Assembly (NCBI RefSeq): GCF_003533305.1
Contig: NZ_DOEH01000025.1
Location: forward strand, 1-64,000
Direction of reading: 5' to 3'
Source: Providencia sp.
Lineage (GTDB): Bacteria; Pseudomonadota; Gammaproteobacteria; Enterobacterales; Enterobacteriaceae
DNA: 64,000 nucleotides
In this document: positions 37,176 through 47,064 of the stretch, piece by piece
Numbering within the stretch: the stretch's first letter is position 1
Layout of the letters: each line of letters begins with the position of its first letter
Translations under genes and position numbers: made by a program
Notes under the pieces: model-generated
The model's input: the letters and a program-made list of their open reading frames with translations, nothing else
What the model was told of the DNA's origin: nothing
Databases searched by the model: none

Positions 37176-39686
37176 TTAATGGCAGGGAATCAAAATTTTG
37201 CCTTGATTTTGTTCAGGTATATTAGATAGATCTAAACTGCACTGATTAGCACCACCTGCCCATTTAATAATATAATGTTCTTGAGGGTTAATACCCGTTA
37301 AATACACAATTCCATTATCAGCAATGATACCCACTTCTCTACCACTACTGACTTCAATAATACTTGTTCCAAGTGGTGGATATTTTCCACTACTTAAACG
37401 AATTACTGCTAAAATACGTTTACCTTGGTTAGCCTTTATCTTTTGATAACCAATCGAACCTTCAGTTAGAGTTTTTCCAATAATATTTTCATTCACGTCA
37501 ACATCATCAGGCAACGTATTCATATCAATGTAAACATCTGAATTAGAAAAACTATTTAATGTTGTTGCCACGCCAATACCAAAACGGTTTGTCACTGATT
37601 GACCATTATCAATAGAGATCCCAGCGACATTATCGCTATCTATCATAATTCGTGGTTCATTATTTGTACCATTACGATGAAGCGCTGCACCATATTTAGT
37701 CGCCGTCATTGAGCCATACCAACTTCCGCCCAATGCACGGTATGAATTTATATTTTCAGTTGCATTAACATTTAATACACCATAGGCCGTTGAACGCTGG
37801 TAACTACCACTAATATTCGGTTCTAAGTCGCCTAACTCGCGTTTATCACCACCAACCCTCATACTCCAATAATTGTTATCAACGTTTTCACTATAATATG
37901 CAACAGATTGTCCGAAACTATGATCGCCATCCGCATATTGGGCGTCATAGCTTACTGAAGCACCACTTTCTAATGGAATTGAAAATGATAAATAAATTTG
38001 GTTGTCATCCGTTTCTTGATACTTAATTTTATTTAATGACAATGTGCCTGATATATTTCTAATATTTCCAATATTAAACAATTTACTTAGGCTCATACCA
38101 AAGTTAGTTGTTGATTCACTATTCCAAAATTGATGATGAGATGCATTCAAATACAAGGTCAAATCTAACGGGCTGATATATTGATTAAACGATGCTGTAT
38201 AAACGTTTTTATCACGTCTGAAATCAAGAACGCCATTGGCTGCATCAATATACTGCGGCATAGTTAAAAACTCTTTCTCTGAGAATTTATAACCTGCAAA
38301 CGTCACTTGTGAATTCGTTGATTCAAAACGCTTAGAATAATTTAGTCGATAACTGTTACCTGAATAAGAACCAAAATTATCTAAATTGGCATGAGTTCTC
38401 GTGATATCAAATGAGATAGCGCCAAACAAGTTCATGTTTTGACCAATTCCTATATTCACGGCTTGGTAATTAGCATTATCAATAGTCGCAATTAAGCCAC
38501 CAAATAGAGAAGTGTTACTCAATATCCCATAAGAAATTTCACCCGCTATAAACCGTGGATCTGTTTTTTGCGAACGACCAAATGGACTTGACTCCCCCAT
38601 TGACAACTTATACAAAAATTGGCCTTGTCGTGTTAGAAATGGTAACGATGCTGCCGTAATTTGATAACTCGTTTTAGAGCCATCCTCTTCTTCCACAGTG
38701 ACATCTAATGTTCCCTGTACTGCTTCCGTAATATCCTGAATATTAAAAGGACCTGGAGCGACTCGAGTCTGTTTAATAACACGACCATTTTGCGAAACAA
38801 TAACGGTAGCATTGGTTTTTGCTATACCAGTGACTTGTGGTGCATAACCACGTAAAGATGGTGGAAGCATCCGGTTATCACTAAAGAAAGAAGCACCAAT
38901 AAAACGGAAACTATCAAATAAATCTGTCCTTAAATAAGATTCACCAAGAAGTACCTTGGCACCAATTTCAGGTAAAGCACGATAAGCATAAATTTGAGTC
39001 CAATCAAAACGCTCATTCACTTTGCCCTGTGAACGATTATATTGATATTGATAATCTGCACGTAAACGCCAAGCGCCGAAGTTAGCGCCGGTAGTTCCGT
39101 TACTACTCGCACTATAAGTTTCACTCGTATTTTTAGGCGCTGAATAATTCATAAATAAATTATAATCTAGGAATGCACCCGTAATACCATTTTCCCACTG
39201 AGAAGGTGGAACCCAATAAGGGTCATCATATTCCAACCAAGCTTGTGGAATCGAAAATAAAATATTTTGATTTGCTTTATCAAAGCGATAATCTATATCG
39301 GAATTCTTAGATAATTCAACACACTGATTATCAGTTTGTAAAAAAAGCTCTTCTCGTACTTTCTTTTTTAATGCAAACAGATCAACCATCTCTGGCGTAA
39401 TGCAGAGTACTGAATTATCTTTACTCTCTTCAATAAATTGAATTAAATACTGTCCTGATAATTTCCGACCATTTAATGTAATATCTGTTAGGTATTCACC
39501 TGCTGGAATAAAGTCCGGATTTGAAAACTGACTTAGATCAATATTATCTCGGTCTTTTGCATCAATAACATTCATATTAAATTCTACCGCATTTGACACC
39601 CCAGAAAATGAGAGCGCAAATGCAATAGAAAATAATATTTTGTTTATTTTGAATTGAGGCAATAAAGACATGAGTATCCCTGTCAA
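37176..39686 (-). CDS. Outer-membrane fimbrial usher, second operon
   Basis: This 836-residue usher has the N-terminal domain (VEFNMNVIDAKDRDNIDLSQF), the barrel and plug with ITGIAKTNATVIVSQNGRV, and the C-terminal domain LGTSIIEVSSGREVGIIADNG ending in a Cys-containing strand (ILIPCH). It lacks the Pro/Thr tail seen in the first usher. It is the second gene of a major pilin, usher, chaperone, minor pilin, adhesin operon. Confidence 0.96.
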   Translation of the reverse strand: MTGILMSLLPQFKINKILFSIAFALSFSGVSNAVEFNMNVIDAKDRDNIDLSQFSNPDFIPAGEYLTDITLNGRKLSGQYLIQFIEESKDNSVLCITPEMVDLFALKKKVREELFLQTDNQCVELSKNSDIDYRFDKANQNILFSIPQAWLEYDDPYWVPPSQWENGITGAFLDYNLFMNYSAPKNTSETYSASSNGTTGANFGAWRLRADYQYQYNRSQGKVNERFDWTQIYAYRALPEIGAKVLLGESYLRTDLFDSFRFIGASFFSDNRMLPPSLRGYAPQVTGIAKTNATVIVSQNGRVIKQTRVAPGPFNIQDITEAVQGTLDVTVEEEDGSKTSYQITAASLPFLTRQGQFLYKLSMGESSPFGRSQKTDPRFIAGEISYGILSNTSLFGGLIATIDNANYQAVNIGIGQNMNLFGAISFDITRTHANLDNFGSYSGNSYRLNYSKRFESTNSQVTFAGYKFSEKEFLTMPQYIDAANGVLDFRRDKNVYTASFNQYISPLDLTLYLNASHHQFWNSESTTNFGMSLSKLFNIGNIRNISGTLSLNKIKYQETDDNQIYLSFSIPLESGASVSYDAQYADGDHSFGQSVAYYSENVDNNYWSMRVGGDKRELGDLEPNISGSYQRSTAYGVLNVNATENINSYRALGGSWYGSMTATKYGAALHRNGTNNEPRIMIDSDNVAGISIDNGQSVTNRFGIGVATTLNSFSNSDVYIDMNTLPDDVDVNENIIGKTLTEGSIGYQKIKANQGKRILAVIRLSSGKYPPLGTSIIEVSSGREVGIIADNGIVYLTGINPQEHYIIKWAGGANQCSLDLSNIPEQNQGKILIPCH

Positions 39687-39753
39687 AAATATAGCACTAT
39701 AAAAATGCAGAAAATAACAGGCAAATAAATGCCTGTTATATATAAATATATAT

Positions 39754-40317
39754 TTATAGGTAGTTTAATGCATAAGTTGCTTGAGAAATAATGCTACCAG
39801 TTTCTACTTTACTTCCGTTCGCTTCAACGCGAGCATTAAAAGTCAGTTTATTTGGGCCATCTGTTAATGGCATTTCAACGCTAGTATCACCTACTTTCAT
39901 CGTTGCGCCATCAGCGTTAATTAAACGAACACCAACACCTTTAGAAGTACCTGTATTCGCTAACAGATCTTTTTTAGTTGTATCTGGCGTTCCAGTGAAT
40001 GTTACTTTAACTTTACTTACAGCAGGGAAAAGTACAACATCACTAGCGTCTTTAACTTCACCTAAGTCACAGTTTTCTAAAGCAATAGTGTACTGAACTT
40101 GTTGGCTGTATTTGTTGCCAGTTTCAAGTACTTTATTTGCAACTTGACCAAGGTCAACGTTAACAGTGCCATCACCTGGTAGTGAACAAGGTGCGTTAAT
40201 CACTTTACCAGTGAAGTTAATAACACCGCTTCCTTGATCAACAGTTGCTGCATTTGCGATGCCAGCTGCGAATGAAGATGCGATAATTGTAGCTAATGCA
40301 ATTTTAGTTAATTTCAT
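39754..40317 (-). CDS. Major fimbrial subunit, second operon
   Basis: This 187-residue pilin has a signal peptide ending ANA, mature start ATVDQGSGVINFTGKVI, a disulfide pair (APCSLP and ENCDLG) and terminal strand ATYALNYL. AGGAAA precedes its ATG. First position, pilin composition and high Thr/Val content indicate the shaft subunit. No recombinase gene or clear inverted repeats accompany this operon, so phase variation by inversion is not apparent. Confidence 0.92.
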   Translation of the reverse strand: MKLTKIALATIIASSFAAGIANAATVDQGSGVINFTGKVINAPCSLPGDGTVNVDLGQVANKVLETGNKYSQQVQYTIALENCDLGEVKDASDVVLFPAVSKVKVTFTGTPDTTKKDLLANTGTSKGVGVRLINADGATMKVGDTSVEMPLTDGPNKLTFNARVEANGSKVETGSIISQATYALNYL

Positions 40318-40557
40318 TTATATTTTCCTATAATAAAAGACGACACATGTACAATCACTTAACGATTAAATAATTATTAAGTTGATATTATTTTGCTGAG
40401 GAAGTTTTTAATTAAATATAGCCAAACATAATCACTAGGCATAGTGATTACTTGGAAATCAATATTTATTAATTCCTGATAAAATCTTATTTAAATAAAC
40501 AATCAAGTATTTAATGAAGGTTTAAAATAAGACCACTCCTAATTATGATTATTAAAT

Positions 40558-40794
40558 TTAAAAGCTCTCTTTACCTATAAAAACATCATCAATAAAAAAG
40601 CAAATTAGATTTGTTTCTAACGCATCGGCAAGAACGTGTAAGTTTTCAATATTAATATTACACTCGCCTCTTTCATAACGAGATATTTGTTGCTGACTAA
40701 CACCAACAAGGTTCGCTAATTCTATACCAGAAAGACCTAAATTCTTTCGTCTCTTTCTAATTTCTCTACCGACTATCCAATTTACATTTATCAT
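40558..40794 (-). CDS. MrpJ-like HTH regulator of the second fimbrial locus
   Basis: This short XRE-family protein has the helix-turn-helix SGIELANLVGVSQQQISRYERG, the same SQQQxSRYERG core as the mrpJ product at 10767. I choose the ATG at 40794 (MINVNWIVG), giving 78 residues; the frame is open to 40839, but that extension is hydrophobic and unlike the family. It is transcribed in the direction of the pilin gene, with 240 bp between, so it is upstream of the operon instead of at its end. Confidence 0.82.
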   Translation of the reverse strand: MINVNWIVGREIRKRRKNLGLSGIELANLVGVSQQQISRYERGECNINIENLHVLADALETNLICFFIDDVFIGKESF

Positions 40795-40839
40795 TTTTGA
40801 TAACCTAAGATAAATTAAAATGTAACACTGCAAAACCAT

Positions 40840-42332
40840 TTTAATAGAAGCTAAAAATTTAGTGCACCAATAATATTCTTATTCTCATTTCATGAAGCTA
40901 AATCAAAAAACCATAATTTAACGTCAACTCAGAATTTGAGTTAATTATAGTTTTCAATATTTAAAAGTAAAACAGTTTAAAACGATCGATACCATAGATT
41001 GAATTAGATAAAACCTATCAAAAATAGCACATTGAGATATAATGACTAAACCAAATGACTTCACTCATAATTAGTGTGATGGAGATCTCTTATTTCCAAG
41101 TAAAATGTCATGGCAATACATTGATTTTAATAGAGTTAAAATATATACCATTTAGAATGGTAATATGTATAAATAATACAAACACAGCAATAAATATCCT
41201 AAATTAGTATTTATTAATATATAAATTAATAACCATTGATTTAAAAGGGATTTAATTAATAATTAACAATTAAAGTCCCTTAAATTAACAATATTTATTT
41301 TATAATGATAATACCACTCATGGTGGTTTTTTAGCTCAATTAATAGATTACAAAATTAAAATGCAGATCATTTAATTTACTCAGCAGGCGAGTGCGGAAT
41401 ATAAGAAATAATAAATTAACGAAATTCAATCGTACTCACCATGTGAGTATTGTGATTATAAGACTAATGTCTCATTTTATCGATGAAGTAGTAAAATAAT
41501 ACCTTTTGACGGGATAATAGCTTATTTACAAAACAACAAATACGTTATTTAACAATGAGTTACTTTTATTTCCAATTGTAACAAAACACGATCTAATATG
41601 AATGAAAAAAAAGTCAAAAACAAATGGTTACACTTTAAACGAGAAATAATATGACGCAGAACTAATGAAAAACGAGTAATGACAGTATTTTTAGTTGAAA
41701 ATCGGGTTCAAGAATCAGAAAAAAATGATATTTTTTTTCTTATATACAACTTAATCAAAAATTCTACGCTAAAAAAATAGAGCTAATGCCAAGAATAGTG
41801 CCCTTTACTAAAGCTAATTCGAAGCATTTACATCAAATACGAGTACATAACACATCAGTATTAGACCATCTTTTTTGGACTTTCCGTATTATATAGGGTT
41901 TCAAATTTAAATATAAGTGTTTAATAATACAGTACGCATACCTAACTAGCATTTTATCTATACACAATCGATTAGAGCCCAAAGCCAAACAATAATGGAA
42001 GATCTATTGCCAATTTTCATACCTATATTTGCATTTACCTTCTGAAGAAAAAACCATAACAAAAATCCCACCATCTTCCACTAAATATTTATAGATATAG
42101 AGTGATTTATTTTGCATCTTAAAAAAAACCTTAAGAATAAAAGATAACTATTTGATAGTTAATAAAATAAATGCAGAACAAGCAGTCTAAGACGAATTAC
42201 ACGTCTTCATTAAAACAACCAAAAAATACGCTGCAAATTAGTAAGTTAATGAAGACTCATTAAATCCTATATATTAACCTGCTATTCTCTGATATTTATT
42301 CAGACCATCTATGTTAGATAGGCTAGCCTTAT
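40840..42332. other. Long AT-rich gene-poor region with a terminator-like hairpin
   Basis: About 1.5 kb without a credible gene. At 41308-41332 the sequence ACCAC-TCATG-GTGGT followed by six T reads like a rho-independent terminator on the plus strand with no gene upstream. Two short consecutive frames (41679-41780 and 41786-41896) code for 33 and 36 residues with no recognisable content and no ribosome site. AAGACG and CGTCTT near 42190-42206 form a small hairpin ahead of the lipid-type operon, whose promoter must lie near the right end. Confidence 0.45.
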
Positions 42333-43331
42333 ATGTCCGGTAATAGGTCAATTGCACCACTAAAAATTATTGCTTCAGGCGCTGTTGTTCCTGAAAACCA
42401 AATATATTCATCCATGTTGGATGAAAAATTAAACAAAACCAAAGGATTTGTTGAAAAGCACTCAGGTATTGAATACCGGTTCCACGCCGATAATCATGAC
42501 TCGCAAGCTAAATTAGCAGCCGATGCTATCCACCAAGCCTTGGAGTCCAAGCAAATCAATGCGGCAAGTGTTGATGTACTTATTAATGCCTCTGCAATCC
42601 CCGTGCAAGCCTTACCTTGCTCTGCGGCTCATATCCTTGCAGCATCTCATTTAAATGAAGGTATTGCGTGTTTTGATGTAAACGCAAGTTGCGTCAGTTT
42701 TATCACTGCACTGCAAGTGGCAGCGGGTCTCTTAGCAACCAGTCAATATCAACGTATTGCCATTGTGTCTGCTGATCTCGCTTCTCGTGGTATCGATTGG
42801 CAAGACAAAGAATCTTCTTTGATTTTTGGCGATGGCGCAGCTTGCGTAATAGTTGAAAGAGGTGATGGGAAAAGTGGCATTGTGTCATACACCCATATGA
42901 CGCATACCCAAGGCATCGATTTTTGCGAAATTCGTGCCGGTGGGACGCGATGTAATCCACGTTCAGGCATGACCGATGATGATTTTTTATTTCATATGCA
43001 AGGTAAAAAATTATTTCGTATGGCATCGTCATTGATCGAGGATTTTATGCAAAGAGTCTTTACGGAATCTGGCTTACAACTCAATCAGATTGGTACTGTC
43101 GTGCCTCATCAAGCCAGCCATTTATCTTTAGAACATATGCGTCAACGCGTAGGCGTTAGCACGGAGCAACTCATCGATATTTATCGTCATCGTGGAAATC
43201 AGGTCGCAGCGTCAATTCCTTCAGCATTACATGAAGCAATTATCAGTGGCCGTTTTTATGAAAGATCAAGCGTTATGCTAATTGGAACAGCCGCAGGTCT
43301 CGCACTGTGCGCCATGGTACTTATCCCATAA
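42333..43331 (+). CDS. KASIII-type (FabH/OleA-like) ketoacyl synthase
   Basis: This 332-residue thiolase-fold condensing enzyme has the complete KASIII triad: Cys120 in DVNASCVSF, His259 in VVPHQAS and Asn289 in HRGNQVAASIP. FabH has Cys112, His244 and Asn274 with similar spacing. It would condense an acyl thioester with malonyl-ACP (FabH logic) or with a second acyl-CoA (OleA logic). Housekeeping FabH sits with the fab genes, whereas this copy opens a seven-gene operon with an SDR and an adenylate-forming enzyme, so a dedicated lipid or secondary-metabolite role is likely. The ribosome site is weak (TAGG). Confidence 0.9.
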   Translation: MSGNRSIAPLKIIASGAVVPENQIYSSMLDEKLNKTKGFVEKHSGIEYRFHADNHDSQAKLAADAIHQALESKQINAASVDVLINASAIPVQALPCSAAHILAASHLNEGIACFDVNASCVSFITALQVAAGLLATSQYQRIAIVSADLASRGIDWQDKESSLIFGDGAACVIVERGDGKSGIVSYTHMTHTQGIDFCEIRAGGTRCNPRSGMTDDDFLFHMQGKKLFRMASSLIEDFMQRVFTESGLQLNQIGTVVPHQASHLSLEHMRQRVGVSTEQLIDIYRHRGNQVAASIPSALHEAIISGRFYERSSVMLIGTAAGLALCAMVLIP

Positions 43332-43377
43332 AAGAACTTATTTTATTAAGAACCTATTTGATAAAGGTAGCTATTTC

Positions 43378-44385
43378 ATGAAGATACTTGTGACCGGTGC
43401 AACTAGTGGACTTGGGCGAAATGCCGTTGAATATCTCTTAGCCCAAGGGATGGAGGTTATTGCCTGCGGGCGCAACCCACAAGCTGGCGAGCAGTTAACT
43501 CAACTAGGGGCACAATTCCATGCTATTGAACTGGCGAGTTTATCGGTAGTCGATGCAAAAACACTCATGACCGATTGTGACGCAGTATGGCATTGCGCTG
43601 CATTATCATCCCCTTGGGGAAGACGTGAAGATTTTGAAAATATCAATTATCACGCCACTCAGGTGCTTGCGGATGCCGCAGGCGAAATGCAAATTGCACA
43701 CTTTATTCATATATCAACCCCTGCGATTTATTTTAACTTTACCCACCAGCAAAATATTGTTGAATCAACGGAAAATCGGCAATTTGCCAATCACTATGCA
43801 CGCACAAAATATTTAGCCGAAATCGCAATTAAACAGCGTGTATTTCGTTATCCATCAACCCGATATATTATTTTACGCCCACGTGGATTATTTGGCCCTC
43901 ATGACCGAGTGCTACTGCCACGTTTATTAGCGCAAATCAAAGAACGCAGTGGTAAGTTAATTCTGCCAGCGGGGGGGAAACATCCGTTTGACCTGACTTA
44001 TGTCGGTAATGTGGTTCACGCAATGCAACTGGCGACAATAAAAGAAAACTTACTGAGTGGCGCCATCTATAATATTACCAATCAGCAGCCATTACCGCTT
44101 AAACAAACGTTACAGCGGCTATTTGACCAGTTAGAGATAAACTGTCAAATTCGTTCTGCGCCTTATCCGCTGTTGTACACTGTTGCCACCATTATGGAAG
44201 GGGTCGCCAATCTAACGGGCAAAGAGCCTTTATTGACTCGATATAGCTTAGGCGCCGCTTATTTCACTATGACCCTTGATAACCAAAAAGCACAACAAGA
44301 ATTAGGTTACTATCCTTTATATACTATGGAACAGGCTATTCACTTGACGGCACAATGGCTCAAACAACAGGAAAGCACATGTTAA
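43378..44385 (+). CDS. Extended short-chain dehydrogenase (OleD/3-beta-HSD-like)
   Basis: This 335-residue protein starts with the Rossmann motif VTGATSGLGRNAV. It carries the catalytic YARTK (Tyr-x-x-x-Lys) with an upstream IHISTP Ser, and belongs to the extended SDR / 3-beta-hydroxysteroid dehydrogenase group that includes OleD. It would reduce the beta-keto product of the preceding condensing enzyme. The frame is open to 43282, inside the previous gene, but the ATG at 43378 has AAGG upstream and begins with the Rossmann strand. Its stop overlaps the next start. Confidence 0.88.
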   Translation: MKILVTGATSGLGRNAVEYLLAQGMEVIACGRNPQAGEQLTQLGAQFHAIELASLSVVDAKTLMTDCDAVWHCAALSSPWGRREDFENINYHATQVLADAAGEMQIAHFIHISTPAIYFNFTHQQNIVESTENRQFANHYARTKYLAEIAIKQRVFRYPSTRYIILRPRGLFGPHDRVLLPRLLAQIKERSGKLILPAGGKHPFDLTYVGNVVHAMQLATIKENLLSGAIYNITNQQPLPLKQTLQRLFDQLEINCQIRSAPYPLLYTVATIMEGVANLTGKEPLLTRYSLGAAYFTMTLDNQKAQQELGYYPLYTMEQAIHLTAQWLKQQESTC

Positions 44386-45182
44386 CCATTCATCAATATG
44401 AAGTCGGTTTTTGTACCCATCCCGGTTGTGTCGCATTGAAAGGCGCTAGTTTCAAAGCCTGTAAATTTCCGGCAAGAGCCTGGTTAATTGAAGATGAAGA
44501 GCAGCGCTGGTTATTTGATACCGGCTACGCCAACCATTTTTACGATCACACACGCCACGGTATCATGCGGTTATATCGGGCGGTGACTCCCGTCTACTTT
44601 GAAACTAAAGATGCCCTTGTTAATCAGCTTGCTAATGATGGCATCAATACCACTGATATTAATGGCATTATTCTCTCCCATTTCCATGGCGACCATATTG
44701 CAGGATTGCGAGATTTTCCTGATGTTTCAGTTATTTGTTCTGGTGATGGCTGGGAAAAAACGCGAGGCTTAACCGGTTTTTCAGCACTTAAAAATGCGTT
44801 TGTTCGCGGGTTAATTCCAGAGGATTTCGAACAGAGAACCGTTTTTTATGAAGGATTCGATCAAGTTAGCTTACCCGCTGAGCTACAAATTCTAGGTCAA
44901 GGCTATGCAATAAACTCACAAAGAACATTATTAGTTGTGCCCTTACCCGGACATGCCGCAGGGCATATTGGTCTTTGTGTTTTAACTGAAGCGGGTTGGA
45001 TACTGCTTGCCGGTGATGCCGCATGGTCACCCACCAATTACCGTGAACTACGTGGCCCGATGGCGATTGCCAATATCATCATGGATGATACGCAAGCTTA
45101 TTATCAAACCTTAAATAAGCTGCATGAAATTGATAAGCAAAATATTGCAATTCATTTATGCCATGAGGGAGATTTAATTTGA
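44379..45182 (+). CDS. Metallo-beta-lactamase-fold hydrolase
   Basis: This 267-residue MBL-fold protein has the di-metal motif HFHGDH (His101, His103, Asp105, His106). Later ligands are visible: His in LPGHAAGHIG, Asp in LLAGDAAW and His near the C-terminus in HLCHEGD. The fold includes lactonases, thioesterases and phosphodiesterases. In this operon an acyl-thioester or beta-lactone hydrolase would fit, but that is inference. I choose the ATG at 44379 (AGGAAAG upstream), overlapping the preceding stop; the next gene starts inside this stop. Confidence 0.87.
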   Translation: MLTIHQYEVGFCTHPGCVALKGASFKACKFPARAWLIEDEEQRWLFDTGYANHFYDHTRHGIMRLYRAVTPVYFETKDALVNQLANDGINTTDINGIILSHFHGDHIAGLRDFPDVSVICSGDGWEKTRGLTGFSALKNAFVRGLIPEDFEQRTVFYEGFDQVSLPAELQILGQGYAINSQRTLLVVPLPGHAAGHIGLCVLTEAGWILLAGDAAWSPTNYRELRGPMAIANIIMDDTQAYYQTLNKLHEIDKQNIAIHLCHEGDLI

Positions 45183-46456
45183 TTTTACCCATGCTATGGC
45201 ATTATTGGCGCGCCCAACATTTGCGTTTTAACCATAGAGCCGAACTTGAAGCCTATCAACAACGTAAATTGGCTAGTTTTATGCAAAAAACATTAGCCCA
45301 TAGCCCTTATTTTCAGCCATTTATTGGTAAAGCTCTCAATGAATTCCCACTCATGAATAAGCAAATCATGATGGAAAACTTTGACACCATGAACACCGCA
45401 GGATTATCAAGCCTGACTTTACTCGCTTGTGCGCAACAAAGTGAACAATCTCGTGATTTCGAGCCAAAAATTGGTAAATACAGTGTCGGGCTATCATCCG
45501 GTACATCCGGTCGCCGTGGCTTATTTGTTGTCAGCCCACAGGAACAGAATATATGGTCGGGCAGTATGCTAGCGAAAATGCTGCCCAATGGATTATTTAA
45601 TGGTGAACGTGTGGCACTCTTTTTACGCGCCAATAATAATTTATATGAAAGTGTCAATAACCGTTGGATTTCATTGCGTTTCTATGACCTTTTCGCAGAT
45701 TTCGAATCGCAATTACAAGCGCTCGAAAGCTACCAACCGTCAATTATTGTTGCCCCTGCACAAGTACTTTGCGCCATTGCGGATGCTATCACAGCGAAGC
45801 AAATAAGCCTTGATGTTCAAAAAGTGATTTCTGTGGCAGAAGTTCTACAGCAACACGATAAACAAAAATTACAACGTTGCTTCCCAACGGTTGGTGAAGT
45901 TTATCAAGCAACGGAAGGTTTTCTAGGCTGTACCTGCTCACACGGCACACTGCACCTAAATGAAGCCTTCTTATATATTGAACCTAATTGGCTTGATGAT
46001 AAGCGATTTACACCTATCATCACCGATTTCACGCGAAAAACGCAGCCTATTGTGCGTTACCAACTTGATGATGTTCTAGTAATAAAAGACACGCCTTGCC
46101 CTTGTGGAGACCCTCAATTAGCCATTGAACATATTGAAGGTCGCTGTGATGATTTACTGCAATTACAGGGTTTGAACGGCAACCTAGTCACCCTTTTTGC
46201 AGATCCTTGCGCCCGAATTATCGTCAACAATCTACCGGTTACTGCGGATTTTAGGTTAACTCAACAAGGCAGCCACCTTTGTTTACAAGGGGAGTGCAGT
46301 GACGCCGAACTAGAACATTGTCGAATACAGCTTGAACACTATTTTTCAAGCCAGCACGTAGATATTAAAGCTCTCAGTTGGACAACCATTGCGAAGGAGA
46401 TTATCCAACCTTTAGCGACTAAAAAGCGTCGGATAACACGCGAGGTAACCGAATGA
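45179..46456 (+). CDS. PaaK/F390-synthetase-like adenylate-forming enzyme
   Basis: This 425-residue protein belongs to the AMP-forming acyl-CoA ligase superfamily, on the phenylacetate-CoA ligase / coenzyme F390 synthetase branch. The ATP-binding loop is LSSGTSGRRG (105-114). The adenine region reads QATEGFLG, and a motif like PIVRYQLDDV matches the hinge region. A Cys cluster CPCGDP follows. Activation of a carboxylic acid is the expected chemistry. The TTG start at 45179 overlaps the previous stop and has GAGGGAG at ideal distance; the next in-frame ATG at 45191 is too far from that site. Confidence 0.83.
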   Translation: MILPMLWHYWRAQHLRFNHRAELEAYQQRKLASFMQKTLAHSPYFQPFIGKALNEFPLMNKQIMMENFDTMNTAGLSSLTLLACAQQSEQSRDFEPKIGKYSVGLSSGTSGRRGLFVVSPQEQNIWSGSMLAKMLPNGLFNGERVALFLRANNNLYESVNNRWISLRFYDLFADFESQLQALESYQPSIIVAPAQVLCAIADAITAKQISLDVQKVISVAEVLQQHDKQKLQRCFPTVGEVYQATEGFLGCTCSHGTLHLNEAFLYIEPNWLDDKRFTPIITDFTRKTQPIVRYQLDDVLVIKDTPCPCGDPQLAIEHIEGRCDDLLQLQGLNGNLVTLFADPCARIIVNNLPVTADFRLTQQGSHLCLQGECSDAELEHCRIQLEHYFSSQHVDIKALSWTTIAKEIIQPLATKKRRITREVTE

Positions 46457-47064
46457 AGATGAAGGAAATACTTCAGCGACTATTGTGCTGTTTAATAGGT
46501 TGGGGAACTGTTGGTGTTGTCTATAGTTATACAGGACAAGCATCTCCTACAGCAGATTTATTAACACCCGGTTTTATTGATAACCTATTCAGCTTTTCAG
46601 TGAATGCAATTTGGTTTTATCTCTCTTTCTTTATTTTTATTCCACTTGGCTACTTATTATGTCAATCAGAAAATGTACGACCCTTAATGGTCGCCATGCA
46701 GTTATGTGCACTAATTTCAGGTTGTGTTTATCTTCTCTTTCCAACCACGATGGTTTATGCCAATTTTGCGGATGTTTCTTTAGCGAGTCGCGCGTTATCG
46801 GCACTAATTGGTATCGATAGTCCACAAAATTTATTACCTTCTCTACATGTCTCATTGACTCTTGTTGTACTCGTTGCATTATGGTCAAAACAACAAAAAT
46901 GTCGGACGGCTTTCTATTTATTATGGGCCATTGCGATCTGTTTATCGGTATTGGTGCTAAAACGTCATTTGTTTATTGATGTAGTGACAGGTGCTGTCAC
47001 CGCTTTTAGCGCGTTATGGATTGTGCGCATTGCACAATACCGCCTATGGAGAAAATCTTCATGA
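46453..47064 (+). CDS. PAP2-superfamily membrane phosphatase/transferase
   Basis: This 203-residue protein has about five hydrophobic helices. The PAP2 motifs C2 (PSLHVSLT, His132) and C3 (KRHLFIDVVTG; Arg171, His172, Asp176) are arranged as in phosphatidic-acid phosphatases and inositol-phosphorylceramide synthases, with LPSLHV closer to the latter. It would remove or exchange a phosphate-linked headgroup on a membrane lipid. It overlaps both neighbours by four bases. Confidence 0.85.
   Translation: MKMKEILQRLLCCLIGWGTVGVVYSYTGQASPTADLLTPGFIDNLFSFSVNAIWFYLSFFIFIPLGYLLCQSENVRPLMVAMQLCALISGCVYLLFPTTMVYANFADVSLASRALSALIGIDSPQNLLPSLHVSLTLVVLVALWSKQQKCRTAFYLLWAIAICLSVLVLKRHLFIDVVTGAVTAFSALWIVRIAQYRLWRKSS

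Noticed and set aside
39754..40557. Second phase-variable switch at the second fimbrial operon
   Set aside because: I looked for inverted repeats and a recombinase gene around the pilin promoter and found neither.
41679..41896. Two consecutive short plus-strand frames (33 and 36 residues)
   Set aside because: No ribosome sites, no recognisable motif, and located in very AT-rich DNA. They could be remnants of a lost gene, but nothing supports this.
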